NCBI RefSeq assembly: GCF_014195485.1
Contig: NZ_JACIBU010000001.1
Coordinates: forward strand, 434,001 to 498,000
Length of the DNA stretch: 64,000 nt
Source: Modestobacter versicolor
Lineage (GTDB): Bacteria > Actinomycetota > Actinomycetes > Mycobacteriales > Geodermatophilaceae
Direction: 5' to 3'
Positions 31,948 through 39,924 of the stretch are shown here, piece after piece. Below the pieces are notes generated by a model. It did not search any database. It saw nothing but the letters and a program-made list of their open reading frames with translations, and was not told the origin of the DNA. The first letter of the stretch is position 1. Each line of letters opens with the position of its first letter. The position numbers and the translations under genes are program-made.

Positions 31948-32810
31948 GCGCCACGACCACCCGGTCCGCGCTGGCTGCCGAGGGCAGCCCGGCCGGGGAG
32001 GGCTCGGTCGCCGTGGAGCAGCCGGCGGCGCGGGCCCGGTTCCGGCACGCGGTGGGCTCCGAGTGGATCAAGATCCGCACGATGCGCTCGAGCCTGTTCG
32101 TCGTGCTCGGCACCCTGGCGTCCACCGCCGGGCTCGCCGCACTCAACGGCTCCTCCGCCGGCGGCGACCACGCGCGCCTGACGGCTGCGGAGCAGGCCAC
32201 CTTCGATCCGCTGGCCATCAGCCTGATGGGGTACCTGCTGGCCCAGATCGCACTCGGTCTGCTGGGTGGGCTGGTGATCACGTCCGAGTACGGCGCCCGC
32301 ACGATCGTCAGCACGCTGACCTCCGTGCCGCACCGGGCGCGGGTCCTGGGCGCCAAGGCCCTGGTGCTGGCGGGGGTGGCGCTGCCGGTCGGCCTGCTCG
32401 TGTCCGCCACCGGCTTCGTCATCGGCCAGGCCTCTCTGGCCGGTCAGGACGCCCCGCACCTGGCGCTCTCCGACGGCCTGGCCCTCCGGGGCATCGTCGG
32501 CGGCAGCCTGTACCTGACCCTGGCCGCGCTCCTCGGGCTCGCGATCGGGACCGTCATCCGCAGCACGACGGCGACGGTGACCACGCTGTTCGGCGTGCTG
32601 CTCATCGTCCAGGCGTTCGCGCCCGCCCTGCCCGGCACGCTGGGGGACTGGGTGTCGACGTACTGGCCGCCGATGGCCGGCGGGCAGATCATCACCGGCT
32701 ACCGCGACCCCGACCTGCTCGGGCCGTGGGCGGGCCTGGGGCTCATGGCAGCCGCTGTCGCGGTGCTCCTCACGGCGGGGTTCGTCGTGTTCGGCAAGCG
32801 CGACGCGTAG
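31944..32810 (+). CDS. ABC-2 type permease
   Basis: A 288-residue membrane subunit with six helices. After a polar lead of about 40 residues it has the ABC-2 entry SEWIKIRTMRSSLFVVLGTL, then ITSEYGARTIVSTLTSVPHR, the coupling-region motif seen in DrrB/BcrB-like permeases, and four more helices ending in LLTAGFVVFGKRDA. It should form a dimer that works with the ATPase encoded upstream. The ATG at 31944 overlaps the ATPase stop, so both are made together. A gap of 60 bases separates it from the response regulator. Confidence 0.9.
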   Translation: MSATTTRSALAAEGSPAGEGSVAVEQPAARARFRHAVGSEWIKIRTMRSSLFVVLGTLASTAGLAALNGSSAGGDHARLTAAEQATFDPLAISLMGYLLAQIALGLLGGLVITSEYGARTIVSTLTSVPHRARVLGAKALVLAGVALPVGLLVSATGFVIGQASLAGQDAPHLALSDGLALRGIVGGSLYLTLAALLGLAIGTVIRSTTATVTTLFGVLLIVQAFAPALPGTLGDWVSTYWPPMAGGQIITGYRDPDLLGPWAGLGLMAAAVAVLLTAGFVVFGKRDA

Positions 32811-32870
32811 GGGGCCCGGGGCGGCGGGCCAGACTCTGGCGCGGACCCACGATCGAGGGACGGGGATGGG

Positions 32871-33572
32871 ATGACCGCACAGCGGCTGCTGGTCGTGGAG
32901 GACGAGCCCACGCTGCGTGAACTGCTGTCGGCGAGCCTCCGGCTCGCTGGGTTCGACGTCGTCACGGCGGCGACCGGGTCCGAGGCGCTGACCGCCGTCC
33001 GCGGTCAGCGCCCCGACCTGATCGTGCTCGACGTGATGCTGCCCGACATCGACGGCTTCCAGGTGCTCCGCCGGATGCGCGAGCAGCACCCGGCGGCAGG
33101 AGTGGCGTTCCCCCCGGTGCTCTTCCTCACCGCGCGCGACGCACCCGAGGACCGGATCAGCGGACTGCGGGCCGGGGGCGACGACTACGTCACCAAGCCG
33201 TTCAACCTGGAGGAGCTCGTGCTGCGGATCCAGGCCGTGCTCCGTCGCACCGGGGGCGACCCCGGGGACGGCCGGCTGGTCGTGGGCGACCTGGAGCTGG
33301 ACACCCACAGCCATCAGGTGACCCGGGGTGGGCAGCCCGTGCACCTGTCGCGCACGGAGTTCAGCCTGCTCCGGGTCCTGATGGAGCACGCCGGGCAGGT
33401 GCTGTCCAAGCCCCAGCTCCTCGAGCTCGTCTGGCACTACGACTTCGGCGGGGACGACAGCATCGTCGCCACCTACATCAGCTACCTGCGCCGCAAGATC
33501 GACCCGGGGGACCCGAAGCTGCTCATCACCGTGCGCGGCACCGGCTACCTGCTGCACCGGCCCCGGTCGTGA
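32871..33572 (+). CDS. OmpR/PhoB-family response regulator
   Basis: A 233-residue regulator. The receiver domain is at 5-120 (LLVVEDEPTLRELLSASLRL; phospho-acceptor Asp in LIVLDVMLP near residue 54; Lys in VTKPFN near 110), and the winged-helix DNA-binding domain at about 135-230 (LSRTEFSLLRVLMEHAGQVL, VATYISYLRRKID). It resembles MprA/TcrX-type actinobacterial regulators. The start ATG at 32871 follows GGGACGGGGATGGG. Its stop overlaps the GTG of the cognate histidine kinase (GTGA). It is placed just after the ABC exporter and probably senses envelope or antibiotic stress with its kinase. Confidence 0.93.
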   Translation: MTAQRLLVVEDEPTLRELLSASLRLAGFDVVTAATGSEALTAVRGQRPDLIVLDVMLPDIDGFQVLRRMREQHPAAGVAFPPVLFLTARDAPEDRISGLRAGGDDYVTKPFNLEELVLRIQAVLRRTGGDPGDGRLVVGDLELDTHSHQVTRGGQPVHLSRTEFSLLRVLMEHAGQVLSKPQLLELVWHYDFGGDDSIVATYISYLRRKIDPGDPKLLITVRGTGYLLHRPRS

Positions 33573-35062
33573 GCGCGCCGCCGGTGCGGCGGCGCCGGCC
33601 CCACCGGCTCTCGCTGCGCGCCCGGCTCCTGGTCATCACCCTGGTGCTGGTGCTGGCGGCCCTGCTGGGCAGCACCGCCGCGCTCGCCGTCCTGCTGGAG
33701 CGCAGCCTGGTGGACCAGTTGGACGACCGACTGCAGGCAGCCGCCGCACTGGCGGCGCAGCCGCCGGTCGTCCTCGTCGCACCGGGAGCCCCGGCACCGC
33801 AGGTGCGCAACGCCGTGGAGGGGGCGCTGACCGGTGACGTGCACCTGGTGGTGCTCCGCCCGGACGGCGCGGTGCAGCGGGTCGTCCGGCCGGCCACCGG
33901 CAGCCCGCCCGCGCTGCCCCCCCTGGACGCGGCGGCGGTCGAGGCGCGCGGGGAGCGGCCGTTCGAGGCGCCGGCCCGGGCAGGTGGACACGCCTGGCGG
34001 GTGGTGGCCACGCCCGCGCAGGGCGGCACCGTCGTCGTCGCCGTGTCCATGGCGGAGACCGACGAGACGCTCCGCGACCTCGGCGTCCTCGCGCTGTCGA
34101 TCGACGCCGTCGTGGTCGTCCTGGTCGCCGGGGCGGCGTGGTTCGCCGTCCGCGCCGGGCTGCGCCCGCTGCGCCTGGTCGAGACGACGGCGGCGTCCAT
34201 CGCCCACGGAGACCTGGCGCCGCGGGTACCGGATCTGGCCTCCGGGCGGACGGAGCTGGGGCGGTTGTCCGCCGCGCTCAACGGCATGCTGGACCGGATC
34301 GAGGCCGGGGACGCAGCACGCGCGGCCACCGCGGACCGGATGCGCCGGTTCGTCGCCGACGCCAGCCACGAGCTGCGCACGCCGCTGTTCGGCATCAAGG
34401 GCTACACCGAGCTGTACCGGATGAGCGGCCTGCCCGAGCGCGCCGACGTGGACCGAGCGATGGGCCGGATCGAGGGCGAGGCAGCCCGGCTCGCCCGGCT
34501 GGTCGAGGACCTGCTGCTGCTCGCCCGCCTCGACGAGGACGACGCCAGCGGCGGGCTCCCGCTGCGGCTCAGCCCGATGGACCTCCGCACCCTCGCCGCC
34601 GACGCCCTGCACGACCTGCACGTCCTCGACCCCGGACGGCCGGTCACCCTGACCGGTCCCGGCGGCGGTCCGCCGGGCAGCGCACCCGTCCTCGGCGACG
34701 AGGCGCGGCTGCGGCAGGTCACCTCCAACCTGATCGGCAACGCCGTCGCCCACACGCCGCCCGGCGCGCGGGTGCGGATCGGCGTCGGCACCCACGCCGG
34801 CGAGGCGGTCCTCGAGCTGGGCGACGACGGGCCGGGGATGACCGCGGAGCAGGCCGCCCGGGTCTTCGACCGCTTCTACCGCGCCGACGACGGGCGCGGG
34901 CGAGCCGGTGGCGGTGGCGCCGGTCTGGGGCTGGCGATCGTCCAGTCGCTGGTCGCCGCCCACCACGGGCGCGTCGAGATCGACACCGCTCTCGGCGCAG
35001 GAGCGGTGTTCCGGGTCCTCCTGCCTCTGCACGCCGAGGCACCGCAGCACGCCGAGGACTGA
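33569..35062 (+). CDS. Sensor histidine kinase
   Basis: A 497-residue membrane kinase. Two helices (about 12-38 and 170-190) enclose an extracytoplasmic sensor of about 130 residues; HAMP follows at about 190-245 (RPLRLVETTAASIAHGDLAP), then HisKA with the phospho-His in DASHELRTPLFGIKGY near residue 267, and HATPase at about 370-490 (N-box LIGNAVAHTP, G1 LGDDGPGMT, G2 GAGLGLAIVQSLV). It phosphorylates the upstream OmpR-type regulator. The GTG at 33569 overlaps that gene by four bases. The sensor loop is rich in Ala and Pro with no known fold, so the signal is unknown. Confidence 0.92.
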   Translation: MSAPPVRRRRPHRLSLRARLLVITLVLVLAALLGSTAALAVLLERSLVDQLDDRLQAAAALAAQPPVVLVAPGAPAPQVRNAVEGALTGDVHLVVLRPDGAVQRVVRPATGSPPALPPLDAAAVEARGERPFEAPARAGGHAWRVVATPAQGGTVVVAVSMAETDETLRDLGVLALSIDAVVVVLVAGAAWFAVRAGLRPLRLVETTAASIAHGDLAPRVPDLASGRTELGRLSAALNGMLDRIEAGDAARAATADRMRRFVADASHELRTPLFGIKGYTELYRMSGLPERADVDRAMGRIEGEAARLARLVEDLLLLARLDEDDASGGLPLRLSPMDLRTLAADALHDLHVLDPGRPVTLTGPGGGPPGSAPVLGDEARLRQVTSNLIGNAVAHTPPGARVRIGVGTHAGEAVLELGDDGPGMTAEQAARVFDRFYRADDGRGRAGGGGAGLGLAIVQSLVAAHHGRVEIDTALGAGAVFRVLLPLHAEAPQHAED

Positions 35063-35122
35063 GGGAGGGGGTGCGGCGTGGAACGCCGACACGAGAGTGC
35101 CGGACAGGCGCCAGCTCACGTC

Positions 35123-35169
35123 TTGACCTCGGCGGCTATGGCCAGTAGCTTATGGCTAACGACATAAGC
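35123..35169 (+). promoter_or_regulatory. Promoter with operator for the hydrolase-TetR unit
   Basis: TTGACC (35123-35128), a 17-base spacer and TAGCTT (35146-35151) form a promoter. The inverted repeat GCTTATG (35148-35154) / CATAAGC (35163-35169), eight bases apart, overlaps the -10, so a bound repressor would block RNA polymerase. The likely repressor is the TetR encoded by the second gene of the unit. Confidence 0.7.
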
Positions 35170-35188
35170 CACTGCACCGGAGGACGAG

Positions 35189-36037
35189 ATGACCGAGTAC
35201 CTGACCATCGACGGCGGGACCCTCGCCTACGAGCTGACCGGCACGGCAGGGCCCCTCGTGGTCCTGGCTCACGGCATGGGTGACAGCCGCGCGGCCTACC
35301 GCTTCCTCACCCCCTCCCTGGTGGAGGCCGGCTACCGGGTGGCGGCGGTCGACCTGCGCGGCCACGGCGAGTCCAGCGTGGGGTGGCCGGCCCACACCCG
35401 CACTGCACTGGCCGGCGACCTGATCGCGCTGGTGCGGCACCTGGGCGGGCCCGCGGTCCTGGTTGGCCACTCGATCGCCGGCGGTGCGGTCACGATCGCC
35501 GCAGCCCAGGCCCCGGAGCTGGTGACGGCGGTCGTCGAGCTCGCCCCGTTCACGCGCAAGCAGCAGGTCAAGCTCGGTGACTTCCGGGTGGGCACCTACC
35601 GGCGCGGCGCGATCCACCTGATGGGCACGGCGATCCTGGGCAGCACCCGGCAGTGGGCCAAGTACCTGGACGCCGCCTACCCCGGCGCCAAGCCCGCGGA
35701 CTGGGACAGCCGCCTGCAGCAGATCACGGCCATGCTGGCGGAGCCGGGCCGGATGAAGGCCCTGCAGGCGATGGGCAAGACCCCGCCCACCGATGCCGGT
35801 GCGCAGCTGCCCAACGTGACCCGCCCGGTGCTGGTCGTGCAGGGCGGCGCCGACCCGGACTGGGTGTCGCCGAGGGCCGAGGGCGAGGCGATCGTCGCCG
35901 ACCTGCCCACCGGCCTGGGCCGCCTGGTGGTGATCGAGGGGGCCGGGCACTACCCCCACGTCGAGCACCCCGAGCAGGTCCTCGCCGCGGTCCTGCCCTT
36001 CCTCGCCGACCACACCCAGGCCGGTCACCGTGCCTAG
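35189..36037 (+). CDS. Alpha/beta hydrolase
   Basis: A 282-residue cytosolic hydrolase. The oxyanion region is LVVLAHGMGDSRAAYRFL (about 22-39), the nucleophile elbow GHSIAG (about 92-97), the acid probably the Asp in GGADPDWV and the His in GAGHYPHVE (about 252). It is close in style to epoxide hydrolase/haloperoxidase-like esterases; the substrate is unknown. GGAGGACGAG stands before the ATG at 35189. Its stop overlaps the GTG of the TetR gene by eight bases, so enzyme and repressor are made from one message and the repressor closes a feedback loop through the operator at 35148-35169. Confidence 0.88.
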   Translation: MTEYLTIDGGTLAYELTGTAGPLVVLAHGMGDSRAAYRFLTPSLVEAGYRVAAVDLRGHGESSVGWPAHTRTALAGDLIALVRHLGGPAVLVGHSIAGGAVTIAAAQAPELVTAVVELAPFTRKQQVKLGDFRVGTYRRGAIHLMGTAILGSTRQWAKYLDAAYPGAKPADWDSRLQQITAMLAEPGRMKALQAMGKTPPTDAGAQLPNVTRPVLVVQGGADPDWVSPRAEGEAIVADLPTGLGRLVVIEGAGHYPHVEHPEQVLAAVLPFLADHTQAGHRA

Positions 36038-36647
36038 GGCGGGCCTGGACGCCGGGGTGGTCGTCGCGGCCGCGGCCGAGCTGGCCGACGAGATCGGGTT
36101 CCCCGAGCTGACGATGGCACGGCTGGCCGACCGGCTCGGCGTCCGCACCCCCTCGCTGTACAAGCACGTGGCCAGCCAGGAGGACCTGCACCGGCGGATC
36201 GCCGTCCTCGCCCTCGACGAGGTCGCCGACGCGGTCGGCGCGGCCACGCAGGGCCGCGCCGGCCGGGACGCACTCGGGGCGGCGGCCCGGGCGATGCGCG
36301 AGTTCGTGGTCACCCACCCCGGCCGGTACGCGGCCACCATCGGGCTCACCGCCACCGGACCCGATGACCCGATGGCGATCGCCGCGATCCGCGGGCTGGG
36401 TCCCTTCTCCGCGGTGCTGCGCGGCTACGACGTCCCTCCGGAGCAGGCGACCCACGCCCTGCGTGCGCTGCGCAGCGTCTTCCACGGCTTCGCCACGCTG
36501 CAGGCGACCGGCGGGTTCCAGTGGGCAGTCGACGTCGACGAGAGCTTCGAGTGGCTCATCGACCTCATCGACCGCGGGCTGCGCGCCACGCCCACCGACC
36601 AGCCCGCCGACACCGCGTCGACCACTCCCTCCACCCACCACCGCTGA
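36030..36647 (+). CDS. TetR-family regulator (WHG-type C-terminal domain)
   Basis: A 205-residue repressor. Its helix-turn-helix is at about 10-55 (VVVAAAAELADEIGFPELTM, ADRLGVRTPSLYKHVASQED), followed by a helical sensor domain with the pattern REFVVTHPGRYAATIGL and LRSVFHGFATLQATGGF, typical of the TetR_C_33/WHG group. It overlaps the hydrolase gene by eight bases and is therefore probably autoregulated together with it. The ligand may be the hydrolase substrate or product (inference). A small hairpin follows it before the convergent XRE gene. Confidence 0.9.
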   Translation: MPRAGLDAGVVVAAAAELADEIGFPELTMARLADRLGVRTPSLYKHVASQEDLHRRIAVLALDEVADAVGAATQGRAGRDALGAAARAMREFVVTHPGRYAATIGLTATGPDDPMAIAAIRGLGPFSAVLRGYDVPPEQATHALRALRSVFHGFATLQATGGFQWAVDVDESFEWLIDLIDRGLRATPTDQPADTASTTPSTHHR

Positions 36648-36688
36648 ACGCCCGACCCGGCAGCACGTCGACCATCGACACGGACGTG

Positions 36689-36706
36689 GAGACGTCAGAG
36701 CGTCTC
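36689..36706. terminator. Hairpin between TetR and convergent XRE gene
   Basis: GAGACG (36689-36694) pairs with CGTCTC (36701-36706) around six bases; one or two flanking pairs extend it. It lies 41 bases after the TetR stop and 60 bases before the XRE stop. Short for a terminator, but in the right place. Confidence 0.45.
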
Positions 36707-36766
36707 TGGTTCCCTGAGCCGGGTCGGGCAGGCCGGCGCCGCCCACGGCCTTGGGGCGCCCCGGTC

Positions 36767-37615
36767 CTAGTGCTCCGGGGCGAAGGCCTGGGTGCCGAGG
36801 ACGGCGAGGAGCGCGAGCCTGCTCGCGGCGTCGGTACCCGGGGGAGCGGTGAGCACGAGCAGCACCTGCGACGCGTCCTCGGTGAACAGCGCCTGGCAGT
36901 CGACCTCGATGGCGCCGACCTCGGGGTGCAGGAGCACCTTGTGGTCCTCGAACCGCCGGGCCACCTCGTGGGCCTCCCACAGCCGCGCGAACTCCGGGCT
37001 CGTCCGGGTGAGCACCCGGACCAGCTCCCCGGCCCGGGAGGCCGCTCCCATCGACCCGTACGCGGCACGGAGCGAGGCCACGTGGCCCCGGCTGTGCCGG
37101 TCGCGGTCGTCCTCCGGGTAGCTGGCCCGTTCCCGCTCGGGGTGCACGAACCAGCGGTAGATGCCGCTGCGCTCCCAGCCGGTCAGGTGGCTGACGTCCC
37201 CGAACAGGGCCCTCGCCGGGTCGTTCTGCACGAGCGTCTCGCCCAGCGCGGACAGGATCAGCGCCGGGGTGTCGGTGAGGCGGTCGAGGACGCGCAGCAG
37301 CCCCGGGGCGATGTGGTCGCTGCCGCCGACGGTGTCGGGGGCGGCGTGCCCGGCAACCCGGTAGAGGTAGGCGCGCTCGTCCGCGGTCAGCCGGAGGGCC
37401 CGGGCCAGCGAGGCGAGCATCTGCGTGCTCGGCTGCGGGCCGCGCCGCTGCTCCAGGCGCGTGTAGTAGTCGGTGGACATCGCGGCGAGCTGCGCGACCT
37501 CCTCCCGACGCAACCCGGCGGTGCGCCGGCGCGGGCCCGCGCTCAGCCCGACGTCCGCAGGCTGGAGGCCGCTGCGGCGCCGGACGAGGAAGTCGGCCAG
37601 GTCGTCCCGGTTCAC
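36767..37615 (-). CDS. XRE-family regulator with MmyB-like ligand domain
   Basis: A 282-residue regulator. The XRE helix-turn-helix is at about 30-75 ([38 protein letters not shown]), preceded by the typical lead FLVRRRSGLQPADVGL. The C-terminal MmyB-like domain, a PAS-like fold that binds fatty acid in relatives, covers about 105-270 (GLLRVLDRLTDTPALILSA, WVHPE-like RWFVHPERERASYPEDDR, HPEVGAIEVDCQALF). The GTG at 37615 fits the family start. It is divergent from an SDR gene 101 bases away, the usual arrangement in which this regulator represses the SDR. Two relatives are at 49707 and 58824. Confidence 0.92.
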   Translation of the reverse strand: MNRDDLADFLVRRRSGLQPADVGLSAGPRRRTAGLRREEVAQLAAMSTDYYTRLEQRRGPQPSTQMLASLARALRLTADERAYLYRVAGHAAPDTVGGSDHIAPGLLRVLDRLTDTPALILSALGETLVQNDPARALFGDVSHLTGWERSGIYRWFVHPERERASYPEDDRDRHSRGHVASLRAAYGSMGAASRAGELVRVLTRTSPEFARLWEAHEVARRFEDHKVLLHPEVGAIEVDCQALFTEDASQVLLVLTAPPGTDAASRLALLAVLGTQAFAPEH

Positions 37616-37659
37616 CGGACGAGTGTCGCCGCTGCACGCCGGCGGGAACCAGGGACCGG

Positions 37660-37668
37660 CGATCCCCC
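37660..37668. promoter_or_regulatory. Possible XRE half-site in the XRE/SDR gap
   Basis: CGATCCCCC here (within GGCGATCCCCCGATCACC) matches the core of the long palindrome at 59783-59831 in the gap between the other MmyB-type XRE gene and its SDR. Since the two regulators are paralogous and both face an SDR, a shared recognition core is plausible; the match is only nine bases. Confidence 0.35.
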
Positions 37669-37716
37669 GATCACCGCGCTCTGCCACGGGCTCCGGACCC
37701 GGCCGACGCTCCGGGC

Positions 37717-38478
37717 ATGGACATCGCAGGCAACACCGTCTTCATCCCCGGCGCGACCAGCGGCATCGGCCTGGCCCTGGCGCTGCGCCTGCAGCAGGAG
37801 GGCAACACCGTCATCGTCGGCGGGCGGCGCACCGCGCTGCTGGAGCAGATCGTGGCCGAGCACCCCGGCCTGCACGCCGTCCAGATCGACACCACCGACC
37901 CGGTGAGCATCCAGCGTGCCGCTGCCCAGGTCCTGGCCGACCACCCCGACGTGGACGTGCTGGTCACGATGGCCGGGATCATGCGGGTCGAGGACTGGAC
38001 GACGAGCCAGTTCCTCTCCTCGGCCGAGGAGACGGTCACGACCAACCTGCTCGGTCCGATCCGCCTCATCGCCGCGTTCGTCGAGCACCTGCGCTCCCGG
38101 CCCGCCGCCACGATCATGACGGTCTCCTCCGGGCTGGCGTTCGCGCCGCTGCGGATCACGCCCAGCTACAACGCCACGAAGGCCGCGGTCCACATGCTGA
38201 GCGAGTCCCTCCGGCTCCAGCTGGCGGGCACCAGCGTGTCGGTGGTCGAGCTCGAGCCGCCGTCGGTGCGCACCGCCCTGCTGCCGGGCCAGGAGGAGAG
38301 CGAGTTCGCCATGCCCCTCGCCGACTTCGTCGACGAGGTCACCGAGCTGATCCGGACCCAGCCGGACGCGCGGGAGATCCAGGTGGAGAACGTGAAGTTC
38401 CTCCGCTACGGCGAGGCGCGTGGCGACTACGACCACGTCGTCGCGACCCTCAACCACCTCGACCCGCACGGCAACTGA
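37717..38478 (+). CDS. Short-chain dehydrogenase, DltE-like
   Basis: A 253-residue SDR. The nucleotide loop is VFIPGATSGIGLALALRLQQ (TGxxxGIG form with a Pro in front), the NNAG motif is replaced by VTMAGIMR, the catalytic Ser is in TVSSGLAFAP and the YxxxK pair is YNATK. Relatives annotated DltE are oxidoreductases of unclear substrate, often under a divergent MmyB-type XRE regulator as here. The tail (VENVKFLRYGEARGDYDHVV) is conserved in this subgroup. The ATG at 37717 is the family start. Convergent with a TetR gene, with a strong hairpin between. Confidence 0.9.
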   Translation: MDIAGNTVFIPGATSGIGLALALRLQQEGNTVIVGGRRTALLEQIVAEHPGLHAVQIDTTDPVSIQRAAAQVLADHPDVDVLVTMAGIMRVEDWTTSQFLSSAEETVTTNLLGPIRLIAAFVEHLRSRPAATIMTVSSGLAFAPLRITPSYNATKAAVHMLSESLRLQLAGTSVSVVELEPPSVRTALLPGQEESEFAMPLADFVDEVTELIRTQPDAREIQVENVKFLRYGEARGDYDHVVATLNHLDPHGN

Positions 38479-38498
38479 CGTCGGTCGGCGGCCTGGCG

Positions 38499-38518
38499 GG
38501 CCGGGCCTCGGCCCGGCC
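38499..38518. terminator. Bidirectional hairpin between SDR and TetR genes
   Basis: GGCCGGGCC (38499-38507) and GGCCCGGCC (38510-38518) pair perfectly over nine bases around two bases. It stands 21 bases after the SDR stop and 60 bases before the TetR stop, serving either strand. Confidence 0.7.
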
Positions 38519-38577
38519 GAGGCCCGTGTCGGCTCCCGCCGGTCACGTCAGGGCGCCGGCCGGCGGGGCCCCGCGGT

Positions 38578-39222
38578 TCACGCCGGAGTCCGCGCGTCGG
38601 GCTGGACCCCGTAACGGGCGACCATCGTCGTCACGGCCTCCTCGACCGCGCGCTGCTGCTCCTCCTCGGTGATCGACCAGCCGGCGTGGACCAGGCGGGG
38701 CCAGAAGACCGCGCTCGCGATCATGCCGAGGAACTGCGCGGACGCGATCCCCGGGGACTCCATGTGAGCCCGACCCGCGTCCTGCTCGGCGCGCAGGTAG
38801 CTTCCCAGAGCGGCGAGGGCGGGGAGCGTCCCGAAGTCGAAGGTCCGCTCGCGCAGCTCGGCGAACCGGGGGGCCTCGGCGATGACGAGCCGGATCAGCC
38901 CAGCCGTCCGGGGCTGCAGCAGCACGTCGGCGTACGCCCGGCCCAACGCCAGGAGGCCGGCTGAGAGGTCGCCGGTCGGGGGGACGGGGACGGTTCCCCC
39001 CGGGCTCTGCCCGACGGCGAGCACGGTCGCCTCGAACAGCAGCGCCTTGGTCGGGAACTGCTTGAACAGCGTCGCCCTGGAGACTCCCGCGTTCTCGGCG
39101 ACACGGGCCAGCGACGTCCGGTCGTAGCCGCTCTCGAGGAACAGGGCCTCGGCGGCGGCGAGGACGGCCGCGCGGTTCTCGTCGGCCACGCGCTGGTGGT
39201 ACTCGGGCAGCTCGCGGGTCAT
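38578..39222 (-). CDS. TetR-family transcriptional repressor
   Basis: A 214-residue repressor. The helix-turn-helix is at about 20-65 (RAAVLAAAEALFLESGYDRT, AENAGVSRATLFKQFPTKAL), followed by a helical regulatory domain of the AefR/TetR_C_7 style (GRAYADVLLQPRTAGLIRLV, AQFLGMIASAVFWPRLVHAG). The ATG at 39222 gives the usual 15-residue lead. It is divergent from a RibD-like reductase gene; the 107-base gap has two copies of a GTGAGTC-N4-GACTCAC dyad placed on the promoter of that gene, so it almost certainly represses the reductase. Confidence 0.91.
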   Translation of the reverse strand: MTRELPEYHQRVADENRAAVLAAAEALFLESGYDRTSLARVAENAGVSRATLFKQFPTKALLFEATVLAVGQSPGGTVPVPPTGDLSAGLLALGRAYADVLLQPRTAGLIRLVIAEAPRFAELRERTFDFGTLPALAALGSYLRAEQDAGRAHMESPGIASAQFLGMIASAVFWPRLVHAGWSITEEEQQRAVEEAVTTMVARYGVQPDARTPA

Positions 39223-39243
39223 GGCGGCAGTCTGGCACGAGCT

Positions 39244-39306
39244 GTGAGTCCATTGACTCACCTCTCGTGCGCCCCTACCGTCAAGGGGGTGAGTCACTCG
39301 ACTCAC
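39244..39306 (+). promoter_or_regulatory. Promoter with two TetR operators
   Basis: Two identical-arm dyads, GTGAGTC-N4-GACTCAC, lie at 39244-39261 and 39289-39306, centres 45 bases apart. A promoter reading right has TTGACT (39253-39258), a 17-base spacer and TACCGT (39276-39281). The first dyad covers the -35 and the second lies just after the transcription start, so both block the RibD-like gene at 39330. Confidence 0.85.
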
Positions 39307-39329
39307 CTCGTCGCGAAGGAGTGGTCCCC

Positions 39330-39896
39330 ATGCACGACACGAGTCCCCGGACAGCCGAAGGCAAGGTGCTGTGGCACTTCTCGATGTCCCTCGACGGGTA
39401 CGTCGCGGGCCCGGGTCACGGCATGGACTGGATGCCCGAGGCGACGAACCGGCCGGGCCTCGTCGAGGAGTACGTCGAGACGACCGGTGCGGTGCTCGGC
39501 GGACGCGACGGCTGGGACGCCTTCCCGGACGCAGGTGCCGTGTACGGCGGTGCGTGGAGCGGGCCGGTCTTCGTGCTGACCCACCACCCCGAGGACGCCG
39601 AGCCCGCCGACAGGGTGACCTTCCTCAGCTGTGACGTCGCCGAGGCGGTGCACATCGCCCGGCAGGCCGCCGGGGGCAAGAACGTCGAGGTGCTCTCCCC
39701 GAGCATCGGCCGGCAGCTGCTGGAGCGCGGCCTGCTCGACGAGGTGGACCTGCACGTCCTGCCCGTGCTGCTCGGGGACGGGGTGCGGCTGTACGACCAC
39801 CCGGGCGGGTCCCCGGTGCAGTTGGAGTTCCTCAACGGCGACCCGGTCGAGGAGGTCAACCTCCGCTATCGACCGGTCGGCCAGGTCGGCCGCTGA
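39330..39896 (+). CDS. Dihydrofolate reductase-like (RibD C-terminal domain) protein
   Basis: A 188-residue protein of the YyaP/RibD-C group, small NADPH reductases with a DHFR fold. Seen: the first strand and loop LWHFSMSLDGYVAGPGHGMDW (here in the family form SLDGYVAG), GAVLGGRDGWD, the strand PVFVLTHHPEDA and the NADPH-binding end VEVLSPSIGRQLLERGLLDE, then LHVLPVLLGDGVRLYD. Natural substrate unknown; many are induced by TetR-type repressors as here. AAGGAG lies before the ATG at 39330. It is controlled, by the operators in its promoter, by the divergent TetR. Confidence 0.88.
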   Translation: MHDTSPRTAEGKVLWHFSMSLDGYVAGPGHGMDWMPEATNRPGLVEEYVETTGAVLGGRDGWDAFPDAGAVYGGAWSGPVFVLTHHPEDAEPADRVTFLSCDVAEAVHIARQAAGGKNVEVLSPSIGRQLLERGLLDEVDLHVLPVLLGDGVRLYDHPGGSPVQLEFLNGDPVEEVNLRYRPVGQVGR

Positions 39897-39924
39897 GCAC
39901 CGACCCGGACAGCGGCGGTCGCCG

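Noticed and set aside
28797..32810. A 1337-codon open frame on the plus strand
   Set aside because: It runs antisense through the MMPL gene and then out of frame through the ABC ATPase and permease genes; its translation is low-complexity Arg/Gly/Asp/Gln text without any domain. GC-rich third positions create such shadows.
30696..33557. Upstream extension of the MMPL frame on the minus strand, making 1708 codons
   Set aside because: The part before the ATG at 30695 is antisense to the ABC and response regulator genes and has no protein-like pattern; AAGGGG and the first helix fix the start at 30695.
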